NCBI GenBank assembly: GCA_022563885.1 | Contig: JADFMM010000022.1 | Span: forward strand, 1-39,264 | Direction of reading: 5' to 3' | Source of the DNA: Planctomycetota bacterium | GTDB lineage: Bacteria > Planctomycetota > Phycisphaerae > Sedimentisphaerales > Anaerobacaceae | DNA length: 39,264 bases | Part shown: positions 34,997 through 39,264 of the stretch, one piece after another | Layout: each line of letters opens with the position of its first letter | How positions within the stretch are numbered: the stretch's first letter is position 1 | Notes under the pieces: model-generated | Seen by the model: only the letters and a program-made list of their open reading frames with translations | Database searches by the model: none | What the model was told of the DNA's origin: nothing | Program-made: the position numbers and the translations under genes

Positions 34997-36565
34997 CTAT
35001 CGCGGCAGTTCGACGCCTCTCTCTACTTCCCCGTGTCTACGTAACTCACGCTTGAGGATCTTGCCCGTGGGGTTTTTCGGCAACTCCGAAAGGGAGATGA
35101 TTTTGCGGGGAATCTCGTGGCGACCCAAATACTTCCGGCAGAAGGCCGTCACCTCCGCCGTGGTGAGACGACTGTTTTCTTTCAGAGTGACGAACGCGAT
35201 GGGTATTTCACCGTGCAGAGAATTGAGTTCACCGACGACGGCCGCCTCGCGAATCTCGGAATGTTGATGCAGGACGTTTTCAATGACCCGCGGATAGACA
35301 TTCATGCCATTCACGATGATCATGTCCTTTTTTCGGTCAACGATGTAGAAGTAACCATCGGCGTCACGGGATCCCAGGTCTCCTGTCCGGAACCATTCAT
35401 CAAAGAATGACGCTGCCGTCTCGTCGGCCAACTTCCAGTAGCCCTTCATCACGTTGGGGCCGCGCACGCAGATCTCACCGATCTGGTCAGTCGGACATTC
35501 CTTTCCCGACTCATCCCGGATAGACATCTCAACACCAGGGACGGGTAGTCCCACGGAACCCGCTTTTCGTTTGCCTCCAATGGGATTCACACAGGTGACC
35601 GGGGAACACTCGGTCGGCCCGTCTCCTTCATAGATCAGTTTGCCAAAGCGCTTCTCAAACCGCTCCATGGTTTCCATCGGGAGGGCAGCGCCCCCAGACA
35701 CCGCGAACCTCAATGAGGCGAGCTTGGGAGTGAATTCGTCGCGAAGGCGACACATCACATGGAACATGCTGGGAACCGCCATAAAAATCGTGGCCTTCCA
35801 TTTTTCAATAACACGGGCCACTCCTTCCGGATCAAATTTTGGCAGCGGCAGAATGGTACACCCGTGAAGAAGCGGAAACAGCATGCCCACAGTCGCCGCA
35901 AAGGAATGAAACATCGGTAGGACCACCAAGAGAACATCCTTCCTCGGTTCCAGATGGAGTGCCGCCTTGATGCTGCACGTATTGGAGATCAGATTTCGGT
36001 GGGTCAGCATGGCGCCCTTGGGGAATCCGGTTGTCCCGGACGTATAGAGAATCACGGCGACATCGTCAGCCGGATTGATGGAGAGTTCCGGCACTGGCCC
36101 TGTCGAGGATGGCAATTGATCCCAGAGCAGATCCGATTCGTGGGATTTGTTTTGTCCAATGCAGATGCACGGGTCGAAGCGAACCATCTCGCCCCGTATC
36201 GCAGAGACAGCCTCTGCAAATGCCTCATGATAGATCAAGCCCTTGGTCCCGGCATCCTTGACGATATAGGCGACCTCACGTGGATTCAGCAAGAGGTTGA
36301 TGGGAACGACGGTGGCACCGGCCTTCAGGATGGCGAAATAGGCGATGGCAAAGCAATCAGAGTTAGCACAATACAATCCTATCCGATCGCCCTGTTGGAC
36401 GCCTTGCCGGATGAGCCCCTTGGCCACTCGATCGGACTGGTCATCGAAGGCGGCGAAGTCAAGGATCTGATCATTGAAGACAATGGCTCGGTGGGAGGCA
36501 AATCTTCGGACGCTTTCCTTGAGCATTTCAGTGATTGAACAGTTAGGATAGTCGACGTCAGTCAT
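34997..36565 (-). CDS. Long-chain acyl-CoA synthetase (AMP-binding family)
   Basis: A 522-residue adenylate-forming enzyme. The P-loop reads YTSGTTGFPKG (about 174-184), the A5 motif GDGPTECSP and the hinge GYFYIVDRKKDMIIVNGMNVYP; the C-terminal NPTGKILKREL carries the catalytic lysine. The motif set and size fit FadD-like ligases that make acyl-CoA from free fatty acid, CoA and ATP; chain length cannot be read from sequence. I chose the ATG at 36565 because GGAG lies five bases upstream; the frame itself is open to 36622. A dyad overlaps the leader (see separate entry). The 3' end lies 209 bases after the convergent slipin gene. Confidence 0.88.
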   Translation of the reverse strand: MTDVDYPNCSITEMLKESVRRFASHRAIVFNDQILDFAAFDDQSDRVAKGLIRQGVQQGDRIGLYCANSDCFAIAYFAILKAGATVVPINLLLNPREVAYIVKDAGTKGLIYHEAFAEAVSAIRGEMVRFDPCICIGQNKSHESDLLWDQLPSSTGPVPELSINPADDVAVILYTSGTTGFPKGAMLTHRNLISNTCSIKAALHLEPRKDVLLVVLPMFHSFAATVGMLFPLLHGCTILPLPKFDPEGVARVIEKWKATIFMAVPSMFHVMCRLRDEFTPKLASLRFAVSGGAALPMETMERFEKRFGKLIYEGDGPTECSPVTCVNPIGGKRKAGSVGLPVPGVEMSIRDESGKECPTDQIGEICVRGPNVMKGYWKLADETAASFFDEWFRTGDLGSRDADGYFYIVDRKKDMIIVNGMNVYPRVIENVLHQHSEIREAAVVGELNSLHGEIPIAFVTLKENSRLTTAEVTAFCRKYLGRHEIPRKIISLSELPKNPTGKILKRELRRHGEVERGVELPR

Positions 36566-36575
36566 CATGGCTCCA

Positions 36576-36588
36576 GTGTTGATAACAC
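36576..36588 (-). promoter_or_regulatory. Dyad directly upstream of the acyl-CoA synthetase start
   Basis: GTGTT and AACAC flank a three-base centre, a perfect inverted repeat ending about five bases before the GGAG ribosome site. It could be an operator or a small leader hairpin; nothing in the sequence says which. Confidence 0.3.
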
Positions 36589-37244
36589 CTTCGCAGGGTA
36601 TGATGACATCTATATCGTGCAAATACCAACGAAAAACAGGCCGCTTGACTGCAGAGGGCCTTGTCTGTTAGGTGGCGAGATTTGACACTTTCATTCGCTA
36701 AGGGATGGGCAACAAATGACTCGTTGTGTTGCCTATACGGATTCGGGTTTGTCGTCCCCGCTTGGCGTAACGAGCCGTTGACCCTCACTGTACGTTCTTT
36801 GTCAATGGAAACCTTCATCCCCCACTTCGAAGGTACCATATTCCATGCCACCAATTCCTCGGAACCTATCTCGGTCTTACAGGGATAATGCTACAAAGCC
36901 GGATGGATGAAATCAATCGAAACCTCCCTACGACCCGGAAGGAGAGAGAGTCACAGGGGACTGTACTCAGGAGGAGTCGGTGAGGGGGCGGGCCTCGCAT
37001 TTGAGGATCACAGAAATGTCACTTGCTCCAAGGCTTAAATGCGAGGACCCCTTGCTGTTAAAACCGAGGATTTGGCGTTGTCTGACATTTCCGCGCGGCT
37101 CAAGTTGCCCCGGCCAGCCGAGCATGCTACGCACCGTAGTAACGCCGTTTGCGACAAATCGACTATGGCCCACGGCACTGAGGATTTGGCACTGAGGACG
37201 CCACTACAGCCGTTCATTCCCTTACGCCAAAATGATATTGCAAA
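36589..37244. other. Intergenic region with inverted and direct repeats
   Basis: About 650 bases without a supported gene. It contains an inverted repeat (CCTCGCATTT 36993-37002 and AAATGCGAGG 37037-37046) and an 11-base direct repeat GAGGATTTGGC (37066-37076 and 37180-37190). AGGGGACTGTACTC near 36955-36968 resembles the GGGGAC-type strings at 6.5 kb. It may be mobile-element debris. Confidence 0.5.
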
Positions 37245-39014
37245 CTACCGTGCGCCCGGAGCTTTCAAGAAGGGTCTTTTGTCTCGTTCGATCTCGACTT
37301 TAGTGAGGTCCAATTCCTCAAAAATCACGGACGGCGCGATGATGGATGAAGGCGGTGTCATGCCAGTCGAGCTGATCTGATTGTAACACTCTTGCGATTC
37401 GCTTGCCGCAATGATGTCCCTCAGTGAACGCAGGGTGACTTGGCCAAATTGACAACCGCGCACCAATTCTTCGCGGCCGCCCTCAACATAGACTTTGTAG
37501 GCATATAACGGCTCTGTCAGGCCGCCGCCGGGACCTCTTCCGAACCGGCCGAAAAACGCCATCCCATCTTTGGCGCTGCCGCTTGCACTTGTTCCAAGCG
37601 CGGTGACCTTTAGTGCAAATTTCAATCCTTGAGCCTCGGCTTCCTCCAAGAGGATGTGCTTGAGTTCCGTGAGCGGAACTCCGTCGTTCGATTCGATAAA
37701 AAGGCATCCAATTTGAGCGCGCGCCGACCCCCCCAATGCCGTGGACCGTCCATGACCCGTGGATTCGGAGAATTCCTTGGTTGGTGTTCTCGACATGACC
37801 AACTGCCGCAGAATGCCGTTTTTCACAAGATCGACGCGCTTCGACTCGACGCCTTCTTCATCATAGCGATACCGGCCGGCAAGAAAGGTATCCGGGAATG
37901 ATTCGGTTTGCGGAGAATCATAGACCTGAAACGAGCGCGGCAGGATCCGCCTTCCCAAGTACGAGTCGAGGCTCGTTGAACCTCCGAAGCCGCGCCGCCG
38001 ACCTCCGGCCGGGCTGGGCGATCCGGCAAGGCCTCTGCCTAGAAGTTGGTGGAACACCTGAGCTGCAGCGAGATTTTCGAACAGCACCGGTCCCAGATAA
38101 TTGTCAAGCACCGGCGCAGCGAGGGTCCTGTTCAATTGCTCCGCCATCTTCTCGAGGTCGGTCTGTATGACCTTCGCTTCCGGAAGATCGTCTGGAGTTC
38201 GAACATAATAACTCCGCTCGTCGGAAATTCGTTCGCCGTCGTCTGCCTGGATTTCCAAGTTCACGTTCAACACTGTTCCGATGTCGCCTCTTCGCATCTG
38301 GGTGCCATCGGAATTCACAAGGTATCTGTTTCGAACGGTGACGATCAGGGAGAGGCTGATGTCTTGAGGTAAGAACCGGTGGTGCACATGTCCGGAGAGT
38401 TCCCGCAGCAACGATTCCCACTTTTTTCGATCGAACTGGAATTTGGCTTTCGGTTCGATCTCTTGGACAGACTCCATCTTCGTAAAGTCCGCCGGTCTTT
38501 CGGGCGTGTTCCGTTCCTCCAAATAAGCTCGTTTTCTTGTCAGCGTTTCCACGGCCCGCTTGTAATTGTTGTCCGTGGTCAGCCAGATGGCCCGGCGGAG
38601 GGCCAGATAATCATCTTCCACCGGCAGCGATGCACGGGTGGTGTTGCTTCTCCCGCCGCGCCGCCCCCGGAACCCGACACGACCGCCTCCCCCGAAGTTT
38701 GTGTTGTCCAGCTCATACGAGCCCACGCGAACCTCGCTGCTGAAAACGCGGGACCGTGACCCGTCGGATCGAAAAACCGCTCCTGTGTCCGCATAGACTG
38801 TGTGGACGACTTGGTCCACGACTGAGTACTGAATGAAGTAGGGTTCTTCGAGACCTTCGAGCTTCATATGCATGGAGCGATCGAGTTCATCCCTAAGCGC
38901 GCGCATCAACACGTCTTGACCCGGGTCTTGTTCCGCAGCGAATGCACCCAAAGTTACTAGATGCCCCAGGGCAATGGTCCCGATGACATGACGGATGAAT
39001 GGCAGAGTCTTCAT
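37245..39014 (-). CDS. Exported TldD/PmbA-like protein lacking the zinc protease motif
   Basis: A 589-residue protein with a signal peptide (up to GAFAAEQD). The C-terminal half matches the TldD/PmbA family: DNYLGPVLFENLAAAQVF, TFLAGRYRYDEEGVESKRV and VKNGILRQLVMSRTPTKEF. TldD normally uses HExxxH to bind zinc; I find no HExxxH here, so it is more like the inactive TldE/PmbA partner, or a periplasmic relative with another role. TldD/TldE are normally cytoplasmic, so export is notable. A Gly/Arg-rich loop lies near residues 108-122 (GGGGRVGFRGRRGGR). I chose the ATG at 39014, which begins the signal peptide, over 39095. No strong ribosome site. Confidence 0.75.
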   Translation of the reverse strand: MKTLPFIRHVIGTIALGHLVTLGAFAAEQDPGQDVLMRALRDELDRSMHMKLEGLEEPYFIQYSVVDQVVHTVYADTGAVFRSDGSRSRVFSSEVRVGSYELDNTNFGGGGRVGFRGRRGGRSNTTRASLPVEDDYLALRRAIWLTTDNNYKRAVETLTRKRAYLEERNTPERPADFTKMESVQEIEPKAKFQFDRKKWESLLRELSGHVHHRFLPQDISLSLIVTVRNRYLVNSDGTQMRRGDIGTVLNVNLEIQADDGERISDERSYYVRTPDDLPEAKVIQTDLEKMAEQLNRTLAAPVLDNYLGPVLFENLAAAQVFHQLLGRGLAGSPSPAGGRRRGFGGSTSLDSYLGRRILPRSFQVYDSPQTESFPDTFLAGRYRYDEEGVESKRVDLVKNGILRQLVMSRTPTKEFSESTGHGRSTALGGSARAQIGCLFIESNDGVPLTELKHILLEEAEAQGLKFALKVTALGTSASGSAKDGMAFFGRFGRGPGGGLTEPLYAYKVYVEGGREELVRGCQFGQVTLRSLRDIIAASESQECYNQISSTGMTPPSSIIAPSVIFEELDLTKVEIERDKRPFLKAPGAR

Positions 39015-39160
39015 GGTAGAATCTTGTTTTTCAAACGTTGTCACAAAACCTTTCAGGCCGTGGGTGAGCAGCATTCCACCGCCGCCCCAATTCATTCCCT
39101 AGCCAACGAGTGGGCGGCGGTGGAACGTCGCCCTCCCGAACTTTAGAGGTCTCTGCCATG

Positions 39161-39264
39161 GGGACCGGCAAGAAAACAGTGGCTTCCGTGGTACAATCCT
39201 GGCTGCGATAGCAGCATTATTAAAGAACCACGAAACAACCTGGACTTTTGAATGCCCAATTGCA
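39161..39264. repeat. Dispersed repeat, copy B (cut by window end)
   Basis: Shares three blocks with 29851-29966. The first block GGGACCGGCAAGAAA (39161-39175) is directly followed by the 44-base block (39173-39216, with the GCTGC-GATA-GCAGC hairpin). The 24-base block comes last (39241-39264), whereas in copy A it stands between the other two. The element probably continues beyond the window. Confidence 0.85.

Noticed and set aside
34784-35044. 86-residue frame overlapping the slipin stop by ATGA
   Set aside because: The overlap looks like coupling, but the product has no motif and its end runs into the antisense of the acyl-CoA synthetase.
1-39264. tRNA or rRNA genes
   Set aside because: Reading the intergenic gaps I found no T-loop-like GTTCGA context within a cloverleaf and no rRNA-like stretch; a covariance-model search would settle it.

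Overview
The window reads as a chromosomal piece of an uncultured Gram-negative (diderm) bacterium. It carries a complete type II secretion operon with a large secretin, an RND heavy-metal efflux tripartite pump, an LpxH-like lipid A enzyme, a PilM/PilN-type inner-membrane platform and a secreted DUF1080 (3-keto-disaccharide hydrolase-like) protein. DUF1080 proteins and Amuc_1100-like pilus platforms are frequent in PVC-group and Hydrogenedentes-like bacteria, so I favour such a lineage. No rRNA or phylogenetic marker is present, so this is an inference from gene content only.

Layout. (1) 0.4-6.2 kb, minus strand: a three-gene operon encoding a PilM-PilN fusion and two single-pass envelope proteins with Gly/Arg/Tyr/Met-rich low-complexity stretches. 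(2) 6.5-9.3 kb, plus strand: a 46-base near-perfect palindrome, a zinc-ribbon Nudix hydrolase, a frameshifted LpxH-like phosphoesterase, and a small Cys/His-rich exported protein. (3) 9.5-15.3 kb, plus strand: czcC-czcB-czcA-type metal efflux. (4) 15.3-27.9 kb, minus strand: an eleven-gene type II secretion operon in the order E-F-G-H-I-J-K-L-M-C-D, tightly packed from E to C; its last stop codon shares a CTAG with the czcA stop. (5) 28.4-29.8 kb, plus strand: an HtrA/DegP-type protease divergent from gspE, with a good sigma70-type promoter. (6) 29.8-37.2 kb: small exported Gly/Pro-rich protein, DUF1080 protein, acyltransferase, a YtrA-type GntR regulator overlapping a frameshifted slipin gene, and an acyl-CoA synthetase. 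(7) 37.2-39.0 kb, minus strand: an exported TldD/PmbA-like protein without the HExxxH zinc motif.

How it fits together: most genes serve the cell envelope. The Gsp operon would build a complete secretion machine except for a prepilin peptidase (GspO/PilD), which is not in the window. The PilM/PilN-type operon supplies a second, related inner-membrane platform without its own ATPases, pilins or secretin nearby. HtrA would handle periplasmic quality control.

Points of most interest: the PilM-PilN operon with shared RGG/MYGG/MMM low-complexity tails; two genes each broken by a single extra base; the long palindrome at 6.55 kb; a dispersed repeat present in rearranged block order at 29.85 and 39.16 kb; and a heptanucleotide repeat cluster at 32.3 kb. 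I saw no CRISPR array, tRNA, rRNA or intact transposase.
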